A stretch of DNA of 64,000 nucleotides, taken from contig JAABRD010000004.1 of the NCBI GenBank assembly GCA_011391085.1, positions 62,001 to 126,000 of the forward strand, read 5' to 3'. Of this stretch, positions 6,897 to 15,821 are shown in pieces (the stretch's first letter is position 1; each line of letters begins with the position of its first letter). The translations under genes were made by a program, and so were the position numbers. The DNA is from Thiotrichaceae bacterium. GTDB taxonomy: Bacteria > Pseudomonadota > Gammaproteobacteria > Beggiatoales > Beggiatoaceae. The notes under the pieces are model-generated. The model saw only the letters and a program-made list of their open reading frames with translations, had not been told where the DNA came from and searched no databases.

Positions 6897-7934
6897 TTAT
6901 AGTTTTAACACACTTTGCAACCCTTCCCACACTTTATCCACCGATAACTGGGCATAACAGGGTGGATATACGCCCGTTGAGTCAGGATAAATACATTTCT
7001 TTTTTAAACAAGGTACACAAGAAAAATGGGCTTGCAAATGGACCTGGTGCGGTCCATACGTGCCTGTCCAAGCCGGTTGAGTCGCCCCATATAACGTCAC
7101 CGAAGGAACTGCTAAAGCCGCGGCCAGATGGGCCAACCCTGTGTCCACGCCCACGACGGCCTGGGCCTGGGCGATTTCTTGGGCCAGACCATGCAAATTC
7201 GTCTTAGGAATCAAACTGATATGGGAATGAATGGTGGCCATTTGTTGGGCACGCCTCTGTTCAACCGCATTGCCCCACGGCAACCGTACCCGATAGCCCC
7301 TCGCCGTCACTCGTTGGGCTAATTCCATCCAGTAACAGTCGGGCCAATGTTTGGTCGCCCACGTCGTCCCATGCAAAAATATGATAGTCGGTTTATGTGT
7401 AAAAGACGGATTTTTTGATAACATGGTTTGAAAGTGGCCTACTATGCCATAATCTGGTAGAGAATCAGAAAAACCATAGTCTAAAACGGTTGCCAATAAT
7501 TGTCTCACACGAGTGACTGCATGTATACCTTTTGAAATATGAAAACGCTTTTGGTAAACTAGGGTGGCTAAAGGTTCACGCGCACAATGAAAGTCTAAAC
7601 CACAACTTGTCCCTTTGGCTAGATACGTCAAAACAGCACTTTTCAGCAACCCTTGGGCGTCAATCACAAAATCATATTTTTGTTGAGTGAGATTTTGTCT
7701 AAACTGCTGCCAAATGCCACTTGACCAAGTGTGCCAAAGGTTTTTACGCCAACGCCGCAATGCCACAGGAATCACTCGTGTGACCGCAGGGTGCCAGGTA
7801 GGAATTTCTGCAAAATTTTCCTCAACCAACCAATCACATTGTAAATTTGGGTCGTGTTGCAGGGCATCAGTTAAAGCGGGCAAAGTGTGAATGACATCCC
7901 CCAAGGAGGAAGTTTTAACAATTAAAATATACAT
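6897..7934 (-). CDS. waaC: Lipopolysaccharide heptosyltransferase I
   Basis: This GT9-family protein starts MYILIVKTSSLGDVIHTLPA, the classic WaaC/RfaC N-terminus. The C-terminal donor site is VVGVDTGLAHLAAAL...TLYGAT. It transfers the first L-glycero-D-manno-heptose from ADP-heptose onto Kdo2-lipid A at the cytoplasmic face. Starting at 7934 gives 345 aa, the usual length. A longer ORF starting at 7961 would add nine residues and overlap rluB, and is less likely. It diverges from rluB with only 9 bp between start codons. Confidence 0.9.
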   Translation of the reverse strand: MYILIVKTSSLGDVIHTLPALTDALQHDPNLQCDWLVEENFAEIPTWHPAVTRVIPVALRRWRKNLWHTWSSGIWQQFRQNLTQQKYDFVIDAQGLLKSAVLTYLAKGTSCGLDFHCAREPLATLVYQKRFHISKGIHAVTRVRQLLATVLDYGFSDSLPDYGIVGHFQTMLSKNPSFTHKPTIIFLHGTTWATKHWPDCYWMELAQRVTARGYRVRLPWGNAVEQRRAQQMATIHSHISLIPKTNLHGLAQEIAQAQAVVGVDTGLAHLAAALAVPSVTLYGATQPAWTGTYGPHQVHLQAHFSCVPCLKKKCIYPDSTGVYPPCYAQLSVDKVWEGLQSVLKL

Positions 7935-7943
7935 CTTAAAGTT

Positions 7944-8723
7944 ATGACGGAAAAATTGCAAAAAGTATTAGCCCGTGCCGGTTTCGGTTCACGACGCCAG
8001 ATAGAAGGCTGGATTCAGCAAGGACGCATCCATCTGAATAAGCAACCTGCCACTTTGGGAGACCGTATCAGCCACCTAGACGAGGTATGGATAGACGGGC
8101 GTAAGGTAGAATTGACCCATTCATTTCTCGCCACTCGGCAAATCTTATGTTATCACAAACCCATCGGCGAAGTCTGTACTCGTGTGGATCCCGAAGGACG
8201 TGTCACGGTCTTTGAACACCTCCCCAAACCCAGGGTAGGACGGTGGGTTGCCGTGGGGCGTCTGGATGTGAACACCGCCGGCTTACTGTTATTGACCACT
8301 GATGGACAATTGGCCCACCGTCTCATGCACCCTTCCTATCAGATGGAACGAGAATATGCGGTGCGAATTTTAGGAGAAGTCAATGACGAGATGCTAAAAC
8401 GGTTGAAAAGTGATATTCAATTGGAAGAAGGCCCCGCCAGATTTACCCGGGTTGTGGAAGCCGGCGGTGACGGTGCCAATCACTGGTATCATGTCACCAT
8501 CCAAGAAGGACGGAAACGCGAAGTGCGTCGTTTATGGGAAGCGCAAGGCGTGACCGTCAGTCGCCTAATTCGGATCCGCTTCGGTCCCGTCTGGTTGCCC
8601 AAAGGATTGCGGGCTGGGCGGTATGTGGAACTCGATAGTGAAACCGAAAATAAATTGTTAGAACAAGTCCATTTAACCTCTTTGCCAAAATTGCCAGCGC
8701 GTCCCTTTAAAAGAAACCGATAG
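7944..8723 (+). CDS. rluB: 23S rRNA pseudouridine-2605 synthase
   Basis: This 259-aa protein has an N-terminal S4 RNA-binding domain (residues ~3-60, KVLARAGFGSRRQIEGWI) and then an RsuA/RluB-type catalytic domain with D108 in GRLDVNTAGLLLL. The closing EGRKREVRRLWEA motif is typical of the family. It modifies U2605 in helix 93 of 23S rRNA. RluE/RluF are alternatives, but the S4 domain and motif spelling favour RluB. Confidence 0.9.
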   Translation: MTEKLQKVLARAGFGSRRQIEGWIQQGRIHLNKQPATLGDRISHLDEVWIDGRKVELTHSFLATRQILCYHKPIGEVCTRVDPEGRVTVFEHLPKPRVGRWVAVGRLDVNTAGLLLLTTDGQLAHRLMHPSYQMEREYAVRILGEVNDEMLKRLKSDIQLEEGPARFTRVVEAGGDGANHWYHVTIQEGRKREVRRLWEAQGVTVSRLIRIRFGPVWLPKGLRAGRYVELDSETENKLLEQVHLTSLPKLPARPFKRNR

Positions 8724-8781
8724 GAGAACCAACCTGAAATGAAATGCACCGGTTGGATTCCAAGAGAGGAGAATTTTATCC

Positions 8782-9615
8782 ATGTCTTACAAACCACAAA
8801 ATGTCAATGAATCAGGAGACCGGCTTATGTCTTATAAACCTCTCAGCACTTCCACTCCAGAAATCACCCAATATGAAAGATCTCGCGGTGTGTCAGTGAC
8901 ATCGCAAGGCGGAGAAACCAAAATGATAGATGATAAACTTGAACGTGTGAGTAGCTTGCTGGGTGCCGATATGTCGGACAAAAAATCACGCTTAACCGAC
9001 AACAATTTTTCCTCACGGGAGGACCCTAAAATCGGTTCTTTATCGTCTGCGGCCGCGGCTGCTATGGACTTATCCGAAAGTATTGGAGGGGCCAAAATTG
9101 GTAATATCGACCAAGTTCGCGATATTCTGTTTGGTGGACAGATGCGCGATTATGAGAAGCGTTTCAAGCGCGTCGAAGAACGCTTCTCGCAAGAAAGTTT
9201 GCATTTGCGAGATGACATCATACAACGGCTTCGCGTGTTGGAAGAACGGGTTAATGGTGAAGTCGAAAGTTTGACGGAAAAAACTAAGGTGGACCGTCAA
9301 GAACGTCTTCTCGCCCAACAGGATTTTAGGCAAGAACTGAGTGCCCTGAAAAATGAACTGAACACCCGCCTCACTCAGTTGGATGAACAGTTCACCAAAG
9401 AACTGAAAAACTTGCGGCAACAAACACATACCAAGTTTCAAGAGGTAACGCTACAAATGCGTCAACAAAATGAAACGTTGACCACTCTGATTACCCAGGA
9501 GGTCGCCCATCTACACGATGACAAAGTTAGCCGCGGTGATTTGGCCGCGTTCTTTAACGAAATGGCCGTGCGGTTGACGCGAAATTTGGAAAGGCCTGTG
9601 AGTTTGGGGCAGTAG
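8782..9615 (+). CDS. Coiled-coil protein, function unknown
   Basis: This 277-aa protein has a low-complexity N-terminal third (~1-100), an Ala run (SSAAAAAM near residue 92), and then a long charged heptad region (~115-255) that should form a coiled coil (RVEERFSQESLHLRDDI). No membrane segment or signal peptide is visible. Two start codons, 8782 and 8827, each have an AGGAG site and nearly the same first codons (MSYKP), so two isoforms are possible. It lies 58 bp after rluB and could be co-transcribed. I do not recognise a named family; a scaffold or filament-binding role would be a guess. Confidence 0.7.
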   Translation: MSYKPQNVNESGDRLMSYKPLSTSTPEITQYERSRGVSVTSQGGETKMIDDKLERVSSLLGADMSDKKSRLTDNNFSSREDPKIGSLSSAAAAAMDLSESIGGAKIGNIDQVRDILFGGQMRDYEKRFKRVEERFSQESLHLRDDIIQRLRVLEERVNGEVESLTEKTKVDRQERLLAQQDFRQELSALKNELNTRLTQLDEQFTKELKNLRQQTHTKFQEVTLQMRQQNETLTTLITQEVAHLHDDKVSRGDLAAFFNEMAVRLTRNLERPVSLGQ

Positions 9616-9620
9616 CGTAG

Positions 9621-9722
9621 TCCCCTCACCCCCGGCCCCTCTCCCAGAGGGAGAGGGGAGTGTCGCGTGACACGCTGATGTTGTCTCCCCTCTCCCTTTG
9701 GGAGAGGGGCCAGGGGTGAGGG
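9621..9722. repeat. Core of an R1 element without its ends
   Basis: Two GC-rich arms (CCCTCACCCCCGGCCCCT and its complement) flank a short centre. The GGTAGTGATGCAAT ends are absent, so this is a decayed or end-less R1 copy. It lies between convergent genes and could form a bidirectional terminator hairpin. Confidence 0.65.
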
Positions 9723-9731
9723 CGCGTCTTC

Positions 9732-10682
9732 TTACCCCTTCTGCCACCACACTTCCAATCCCTGTGCATTCAACTCAATATCCATGGCTAACAACTCCCG
9801 ACACGTTTTCGCAGGCAGAGGACAACCCAATTGTTTCAGTTCCATCCAAAAATAATTCCACAGCGACTCCACTAACATATCATGATTCAGTTCGCCCCCT
9901 TCTTCAGTGACAGCATCCATCAACGTCACTTGTGTGTCAATGGAATCATGGAGTTTATCCGCCAACTTGAGAACGTTTGTCACTTCACCATAATGAGTCA
10001 AATACATCTTCTCGGGTTGATAAGACATCAAACGCACAATGGAGTTGTGCATCTCATTGGGTTCAAACTGCACAGGTGTCGTGGTGGCAAAAATGAACAC
10101 TTCTCCCTGGGTATCAAAATCTCGATAAGAAATTCCAAAGGCATCGCCGGTGAAGAAACTTTTGGAACGTTCATCAAAGATACAAAAATGATGCTTGGCA
10201 TGACCAGGTGTGTCTAAAAACAATAAGGGACGACCTTGAAATTCCAAAGTATCCTTATCCCCTGGCTGAATCACCCGGTCTGCGGAGACTGGGACAATGT
10301 CACCATAATTGACTCGAAAGGCTTCTTCTCCATACACGGCCATCGCCCCTGTTATCAACTTAGCCGGGTCAATCAAATGTCGGGCCCCGCGTGGATGAAC
10401 CACCAAATGGGCATTCGGAAACAGTTGCATCAATTTCCCCGCCCCGCCGGCATGGTCTAAATGAACGTGAGTGACAATCACATAGTCGACGTTTTCGGGA
10501 GGAATATTTTTGATTTGTAACACTTCTAACAAATGGGGCACCGAATGATTGGTGCCCACATCAATGAAGGCGGCGTGATGATTCTCTAAGAGGAGATGAC
10601 TGGCAGCCAGTCGTGGTCGGCTAAAGCCTGTATCGATGGTCGTGATGCCGAAGGCGTGGTCTTGAAAAAGATGATTGTTCAT
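9732..10682 (-). CDS. MBL-fold metallo-hydrolase
   Basis: This 316-aa metallo-beta-lactamase-fold protein has THVHLDHAG (two His plus Asp-His), then LDTPGHAKHH (third-metal His), FFTGDAFG (bridging Asp) and LTHYGEV. Most members are glyoxalase II-like or thioester hydrolases. Closest in layout are single-domain hydrolases with a ~70-residue helical tail after the MBL core. The substrate is unknown. Convergent with the coiled-coil gene. Confidence 0.85.
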   Translation of the reverse strand: MNNHLFQDHAFGITTIDTGFSRPRLAASHLLLENHHAAFIDVGTNHSVPHLLEVLQIKNIPPENVDYVIVTHVHLDHAGGAGKLMQLFPNAHLVVHPRGARHLIDPAKLITGAMAVYGEEAFRVNYGDIVPVSADRVIQPGDKDTLEFQGRPLLFLDTPGHAKHHFCIFDERSKSFFTGDAFGISYRDFDTQGEVFIFATTTPVQFEPNEMHNSIVRLMSYQPEKMYLTHYGEVTNVLKLADKLHDSIDTQVTLMDAVTEEGGELNHDMLVESLWNYFWMELKQLGCPLPAKTCRELLAMDIELNAQGLEVWWQKG

Positions 10683-10780
10683 GATAATCTTGTTTAATAA
10701 ATTGAACTGTGATGTATGTGATATATTATGAGGAACCAGTCCCCAAAATGGGTAGTGTTGTGGGAGTCATGCTGGAACAA

Positions 10781-10889
10781 GAACCGCTGGACTAGAGGCT
10801 TTAGCCGGGGGCGGGGCCCCACGATTTCAATGATGTTCCGCCCCCTCCGGCTAAAGCCTCTAGTCCAAAAGCCTCTAGTCCAGCGGTTC
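10781..10889. mobile_element. R2 MITE-like element
   Basis: A 109-bp element has symmetric ends GAACCGCTGG/CCAGCGGTTC, inside which lie the R2 arms GGACTAGAGGCTTTAGCCGG and CCGGCTAAAGCCTCTAGTCC. One arm is partly duplicated (AAAAGCCTCTAGTCC). It encodes nothing. Confidence 0.8.
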
Positions 10890-10963
10890 CCTGTCATAGA
10901 CATCATACACCTCACAGGCATCACAGTTCAACTATTTAACTCCACTATAGGAAATCCAAATCC

Positions 10964-12646
10964 ATGAGTCAACCCCTTAACCAAATCAGTTCCCATATTA
11001 CGCAACCCAAATCTCAAGGTGCCTCGCAAGCCATGTTATATGGCACCGGTTTAACCGCAGAGGATATGAATAAACCTCAAGTCGGTATTGCCAGCGTTTG
11101 GTACGAAGGTAACACTTGTAATATGCACCTGTTAGACCTCGCCGCGAAAGTGAAAGAAGGTGTCGTAGCCGCCGGTCTCGTGGGAATGCGTTTCAACACT
11201 ATCGGCGTCAGCGATGGCATTTCTATGGGAACTTCTGGCATGAGTTACTCTCTCCAATCCCGTGACCTCATTGCCGATTCCATTGAAACTACTATGGCAG
11301 CCCATTGGTACGATGCCAATATCTCCCTGCCAGGGTGTGATAAAAACATGCCAGGTTGTATCATCGCCATGGCCCGTCTTAACCTCCCCTCCCTAATGAT
11401 TTATGGGGGCACGATCAAACCGGGCTATAGCAAAACTCAACAACCGTTGGATATTGTATCCGCATTTCAATCTTATGGACAATGCCTGGCTGGCACGATG
11501 ACGGAAGACGAACGTCAAGATGTGGTCAAACATGCTTGTCCTGGGTCGGGTGCCTGTGGTGGTATGTACACCGCCAACACGATGGCTTCTGCCATTGAAG
11601 CCTTGGGTATGAGTCTCCCCTACAGTTCCTCTACCCCTGCGGAAGACCCCGGCAAATTGGCAGAGTGTTTGCGGGCTGGCACCGTGATTCGTCAGCTGTT
11701 GGAAAGGGGGATTACTCCACGCGACATTATGACCCGTGACGCCTTTGAAAATGCCATGGTTGTCCTCATGGCCCTGGGTGGTTCCACCAATGCTGTGTTA
11801 CACCTCATCGCCATGGCCAGGGCTGTCGGTGTTTCTTTAACCATTGACGATTTTCAAACCGTTAGCAACCGGGTTCCCTTCCTAGCCGACCTCAAACCCA
11901 GTGGCAAATATGTCATGGAAGACCTTCATAACGTCGGCGGCATCCCAGCCGTGATGAAATATTTATTGGAGAACGGCTTACTTAACGGGAATTGTTTGAC
12001 CGTGACAGGCAAAACGGTGGCGGAAAATTTAGCCAAGGTGCCTGGTTTAACCGAAGGTCAACCAGTGATTCACTCTCTTGAAAATCCTATCAAAGCGTCC
12101 GGTCACATCCAAATTCTCCGGGGCAATCTGGCCCCCGGTGGTGCCGTTGCCAAAATCACTGGCAAAGAAGGCTTACGTTTTAGCGGTCCTGCCAAAGTGT
12201 ATGACCGTGAAGAAGACATGTTGCGGGCGTTGGAACAAAACCAGATTCATAAAGGCGACGTGGTGGTGATTCGTTACGAAGGCCCTAAAGGAGGCCCTGG
12301 GATGCCTGAAATGTTGACGCCCACCTCTGCCATTATGGGTGCCGGACTGGGTAAAGATGTCGCATTACTGACAGATGGACGTTTTTCCGGCGGTTCGCAT
12401 GGCTTCATTGTCGGCCATATTGTCCCTGAGGCCCAAGAAGGAGGACCTCTGGCATTAATCAAAGATGGGGATGTTGTCACCATTGATGCCCAACACAATA
12501 TCCTAAACGTGGCCGTCAGTGAAGAGGAGATGACCAAACGCAAAGAGGCCTGGCAAATGCCTCCTTATCCTGCCACCCGCGGGACGTTGTATAAGTACAT
12601 CAAATTGGTCAAGAACGCTTCGGAAGGTTGTGTGACAGATGAGTAA
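10964..12646 (+). CDS. ilvD: Dihydroxy-acid dehydratase
   Basis: This 560-aa IlvD/Edd-family protein dehydrates 2,3-dihydroxy-isovalerate and 2,3-dihydroxy-3-methylvalerate in valine and isoleucine synthesis. The three Fe-S ligands are visible in [18 protein letters not shown] and [14 protein letters not shown]. The 560-aa length with [11 protein letters not shown] matches the short [2Fe-2S] type rather than the ~610-aa E. coli [4Fe-4S] form. It has no ilv neighbours, so it is a stand-alone copy flanked by repeats. Confidence 0.94.
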   Translation: MSQPLNQISSHITQPKSQGASQAMLYGTGLTAEDMNKPQVGIASVWYEGNTCNMHLLDLAAKVKEGVVAAGLVGMRFNTIGVSDGISMGTSGMSYSLQSRDLIADSIETTMAAHWYDANISLPGCDKNMPGCIIAMARLNLPSLMIYGGTIKPGYSKTQQPLDIVSAFQSYGQCLAGTMTEDERQDVVKHACPGSGACGGMYTANTMASAIEALGMSLPYSSSTPAEDPGKLAECLRAGTVIRQLLERGITPRDIMTRDAFENAMVVLMALGGSTNAVLHLIAMARAVGVSLTIDDFQTVSNRVPFLADLKPSGKYVMEDLHNVGGIPAVMKYLLENGLLNGNCLTVTGKTVAENLAKVPGLTEGQPVIHSLENPIKASGHIQILRGNLAPGGAVAKITGKEGLRFSGPAKVYDREEDMLRALEQNQIHKGDVVVIRYEGPKGGPGMPEMLTPTSAIMGAGLGKDVALLTDGRFSGGSHGFIVGHIVPEAQEGGPLALIKDGDVVTIDAQHNILNVAVSEEEMTKRKEAWQMPPYPATRGTLYKYIKLVKNASEGCVTDE

Positions 12647-12673
12647 GCAGGTGTTATGATGAGTTAAGCTGCC

Positions 12674-13076
12674 ATGCCATTAAGTTAAGGAAAACATCCC
12701 CCCGAAATTAAAATACAGATGGTCTAGAGGCTTTAGCCGGAGGGGGGTGGAACATAATTGAAATAGCGGGGCCCCGCCCCCGGCTAAAGCCTCAATGCCA
12801 TTAAGTTAAGGAATTAAAGTAGCAAAGAAATTAAAATAGCGGTGGACTAGAGGCTTTAGCCGGAGGCTGTGCCCCGCTAGTTAATTATGTTCTGCCCCCC
12901 TCCGGCTGAAGCCTCTAGTCCACCTATATTTTAATTTCGGGGGACTTTTTTCCTTAACTTAATGGCATTGCGGCTAAAGCCTCTAGTCCACCCGTATTTT
13001 AATTTCGGGACATAATTAAAATCGCGGTGCCCCGCACCCGGCTAGAAACTAAGTTTCTTTAAGAAACTTAGTTTCT
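12674..13076. repeat. Composite of nested R2 and R3 elements plus palindrome
   Basis: The 12647-13076 space holds several stacked repeat arms. R3 left ends (ATGCCATTAAGTTAAGG) lie at 12674 and 12795, and an R3 right end (CCTTAACTTAATGGCAT) lies near 12951-12967. Complete R2 pairs are at 12720-12793 and 12844-12922, and an orphan R2 right arm follows the R3 end. A perfect palindrome AGAAACTAAGTTTCTT... closes it at 13044-13076. No gene is visible. Confidence 0.75.
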
Positions 13077-13450
13077 GTCGTGCCGTTGCGTAAGGTGAGT
13101 TGGTTATCATTTTGTATGTAAGGATAAATTGAATTTTGGTTTTTTACCTTGATCACTATTGAAAAAGTTTTATAAAGACCTTATACTATGTTTTTGAGTG
13201 GTTATTAAGTTTGTTCTCTCGAAGTTTATTCTCCATCAAGTCATTTGGAAAATGGTCTTTTAGGAGACAATGAGACAATTATCATTCACAAATTCTTACA
13301 AACCTTAAATGAGACGACCGTTTCTTGATTGACAATTCCAGTGCAGACTAATTGGTAGTGTCAACAATTAGCGAGTGTTGTTAATATCTGTTGATTAAGC
13401 ACTATCGTCATAAGTTAAGTTCAACATTAAATCAAAAAGGAGTATCAATA
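13077..13450. other. Long AT-rich leader upstream of the membrane-peptide/ATPase cluster
   Basis: This stretch of ~370 bp has no ORF of note and no repeats, in contrast to its surroundings, so it is likely the promoter/leader of the cluster. AATGAGACAATTATCATT at 13268-13285 is a partial dyad loosely like a Fur box. The match is too weak to call. Confidence 0.35.
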
Positions 13451-13615
13451 ATGAATCCAGAAACCGTCACAACAACCCCTTCCATCCTCGGGGCATTCAA
13501 AGCATCTATGGTAGTCCATCCAATACTGTGGACCCTGGGTGGTGTCGCAGTTATCGGTGCAGTGGGCTATTTCATTTTCAGAAAGAAACCCGCAGAGGTT
13601 AAGGCAGCTGCCTAA
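13451..13615 (+). CDS. 54-residue single-pass membrane protein
   Basis: The ATG at 13451 has a strong AAAGGAG site 9 bp upstream. A longer frame starting at 13391 lacks one. One hydrophobic segment (WTLGGVAVIGAVGYFIF, residues ~28-44) is followed by RKK, so an N-out/C-in one-pass topology is predicted, with a short Ala/Lys tail. It precedes a P-type ATPase by 139 bp on the same strand. By analogy with KdpF or other small ATPase partners it may be an accessory or regulatory peptide; that is inference. I do not recognise a named family. Confidence 0.75.
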   Translation: MNPETVTTTPSILGAFKASMVVHPILWTLGGVAVIGAVGYFIFRKKPAEVKAAA

Positions 13616-13625
13616 CCTCAATTAA

Positions 13626-13656
13626 GGAACCGAGTTTTTTCTAAAAACTCGGTTTC
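13626..13656 (+). terminator. AAACCGAG hairpin between membrane peptide and ATPase
   Basis: A hairpin of the toxin-island family begins 11 bp after the small gene and ends in T-rich sequence. It could attenuate read-through and set a high peptide-to-ATPase ratio. Confidence 0.55.
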
Positions 13657-13754
13657 TTTTCGATTTATCCCTTTCAATATTATCTCAAAGTCGCCCACAA
13701 AATTTTCAATATTAGAATTAATTGGCATTTTTGTACTACATAATAGGCGTTTAA

Positions 13755-15821
13755 ATGTTCTTATTGGGTCTTGAAGTTGTATTCATCAGCTATTTCGGCG
13801 TCCGTATATACGAAAAATCTTCCGCAAAATTACTACCATCGACAGAATCCGTGACCACCGATGACCCACCCAATGAGTCGTTGTCGGTGATAGAACAATC
13901 ACGGTTGCTGAAAGGGACTCGTGAAAAAAATCTGCATTATCTCAAGATGAGTGGCCTTACCTTAGGGCTTTCCATTCTGACTCACCTTAGCCCCGCCTGG
14001 ATACCGATTACCTTAATAGGTTTTACCTATATAGCCTTTCCATATTTACGAGTGATTGAACACTCTTTGCTGAACAAGAAAAAAGTGGATGGTTATGTGT
14101 TATACGGTATTGCAGATTTTATGACGCTGGGGTTAGGCAGAATTGCTACCGCTTCCTTGGCAATCGGAACAGTTCATGCGGCCCATTTTGTGATTGCTAA
14201 CGCTGAAGAAAATTCAAAACAAAGTCTCGTCGATATATTCAACCAACAACCGCGCACCCTCTGGTTACTGAAAGATGGGGTAGAAATAGAAGTACCACTA
14301 GAACAAGTCACCATCGATGATATAGTGGTAGTCAACACTGGCGAAATGGTTCCCGTGGACGGCACCGTGGTCGCAGGGGTTGCAACCATCGATCAACACA
14401 TCTTGACCGGCGAGTTTCAACCGGCGGAAAAAACGGTGGGTGACATAGTGTTTGCCTCCACTTTGGTGCTGTCCGGACGTATTCAAGTACGAGTGACCCA
14501 ATCTGGGCACGAAACCACCGTGGCGAAAATCACCGACCTTCTCAACCATTCCATCGATTTTAAAACGAATACCCAACTCCAAGGTGAACAATGGGCTGAT
14601 AGTTGGAACCTACCGGTACTAGGTTTGGGATTTGCCGCTTTACCATTTTTGGGACCTGCCACAACCGTCGTGATTCTCAATGGCCATATTGCGCAAACCA
14701 TTCGTATTGTGGCACCGTTAAGTACACTGAATTATCTCACGATTGCTTCTCACAAAGGAATTTTGATTAAAGATGGACGAGTGTTAGAAGACTTGCCCAA
14801 TGTGGACGTTTTCTTATTTGATAAAACTGGTACGCTGACTAGCGACGAACCCACCGTGGGGCGCGTGTTGGTTTATCATCAAGACTACCGTGAACCGGAC
14901 ATTTTGAGATTGGCCGCGGCCGCCGAACGCAAACTCGCCCATCCCATGGCCCGCGCCATTGTCAATAAAGCTGAAGAACTGGGTTTGGCGTTGCCAGAGA
15001 TTGCCGATGCCCATTTCCAAATCGGTTATGGCGTCAGTGTGCGAATCGACGGTAACTTAATTCGAGTCGGCAGTTACCGGTTTATGCAACAAGAGGGAAT
15101 TGCGTTACCTGAACACTCGGCGGAGGAACTACAATATGCACACGAAGCTGGCCATTCACTGATTCTGGTAGCCCGGAATGAACATCTGATTGGCATCTTG
15201 GAAATGCACGCGACCGTGCGACCAGAAGTCGTCGCATTACTCGCCAGCCTGCGCCAGCGCGGTGCGAAAGTGTTGGCCATCGTGTCCGGTGACCATCAGC
15301 AACCTACCCAAAAATTGGCGGAACGCTTAGGCATGGATGACTATTTTTATAACGTCCTCCCGCAACACAAGGCTGACATTGTTGAACAACTCCAACAACG
15401 GGGACATACGGTATGTTTTATCGGTGATGGGGTCAACGATACTCTTGCCATGAAAAAAGCCAACATCTCGATTTCACTCAGTGGCGCCACTTCCATTGCC
15501 ACCGATACGGCCCAAATTGTTTTGATGGATGGTTCCTTGAAACATTTGCCAGAGTTGTTAGATATTGCCACTGAACTCAAGCGCAATTTGAATCGCGGTT
15601 GGCTTTTCAACATTGTCCCAGGTACGCTTACCATCGCCGGCGCCTTTCTCTGGCACTTCAGTATTATCACAGCCATTCTGCTTACCCAATCAGGGCTTGG
15701 GTTAGGAGTAGTCAACGCGATGTTGCCGTTACGCCGCTTGAATGAGGAACCTCCTTTATTGCCAAATCAGAACACTAACCTGTCATATCAGAAGAATGAG
15801 GAGAGAAGTGCGAATGAATAA
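13755..15821 (+). CDS. P1B-like P-type ATPase lacking the CPC transport motif
   Basis: This 688-aa integral membrane ATPase carries the full P-type core: actuator loop TGEFQPAEK, phosphorylation D356 in DKTGTLT, the P1B-type His-Pro in KLAHPMAR, and GDGVNDTLAMKK in the hinge. There is no N-terminal HMA or Cys-rich metal domain. The helix before the phosphorylation domain reads IRIVAPLSTLNYL, with A320-P321-L322 where heavy-metal pumps have CPC, SPC or TPC. The Pro is kept but both metal-binding side chains are missing. The substrate is therefore not predictable from known classes. It overlaps the downstream radical-SAM gene by 8 bp. Confidence 0.87.
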   Translation: MFLLGLEVVFISYFGVRIYEKSSAKLLPSTESVTTDDPPNESLSVIEQSRLLKGTREKNLHYLKMSGLTLGLSILTHLSPAWIPITLIGFTYIAFPYLRVIEHSLLNKKKVDGYVLYGIADFMTLGLGRIATASLAIGTVHAAHFVIANAEENSKQSLVDIFNQQPRTLWLLKDGVEIEVPLEQVTIDDIVVVNTGEMVPVDGTVVAGVATIDQHILTGEFQPAEKTVGDIVFASTLVLSGRIQVRVTQSGHETTVAKITDLLNHSIDFKTNTQLQGEQWADSWNLPVLGLGFAALPFLGPATTVVILNGHIAQTIRIVAPLSTLNYLTIASHKGILIKDGRVLEDLPNVDVFLFDKTGTLTSDEPTVGRVLVYHQDYREPDILRLAAAAERKLAHPMARAIVNKAEELGLALPEIADAHFQIGYGVSVRIDGNLIRVGSYRFMQQEGIALPEHSAEELQYAHEAGHSLILVARNEHLIGILEMHATVRPEVVALLASLRQRGAKVLAIVSGDHQQPTQKLAERLGMDDYFYNVLPQHKADIVEQLQQRGHTVCFIGDGVNDTLAMKKANISISLSGATSIATDTAQIVLMDGSLKHLPELLDIATELKRNLNRGWLFNIVPGTLTIAGAFLWHFSIITAILLTQSGLGLGVVNAMLPLRRLNEEPPLLPNQNTNLSYQKNEERSANE

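Noticed and set aside
13267-13288. Possible Fur box (AATGAGACAATTATCATT) in the ATPase leader
   Set aside because: Half-sites match only partly and spacing is one base short. Not enough to claim iron control.
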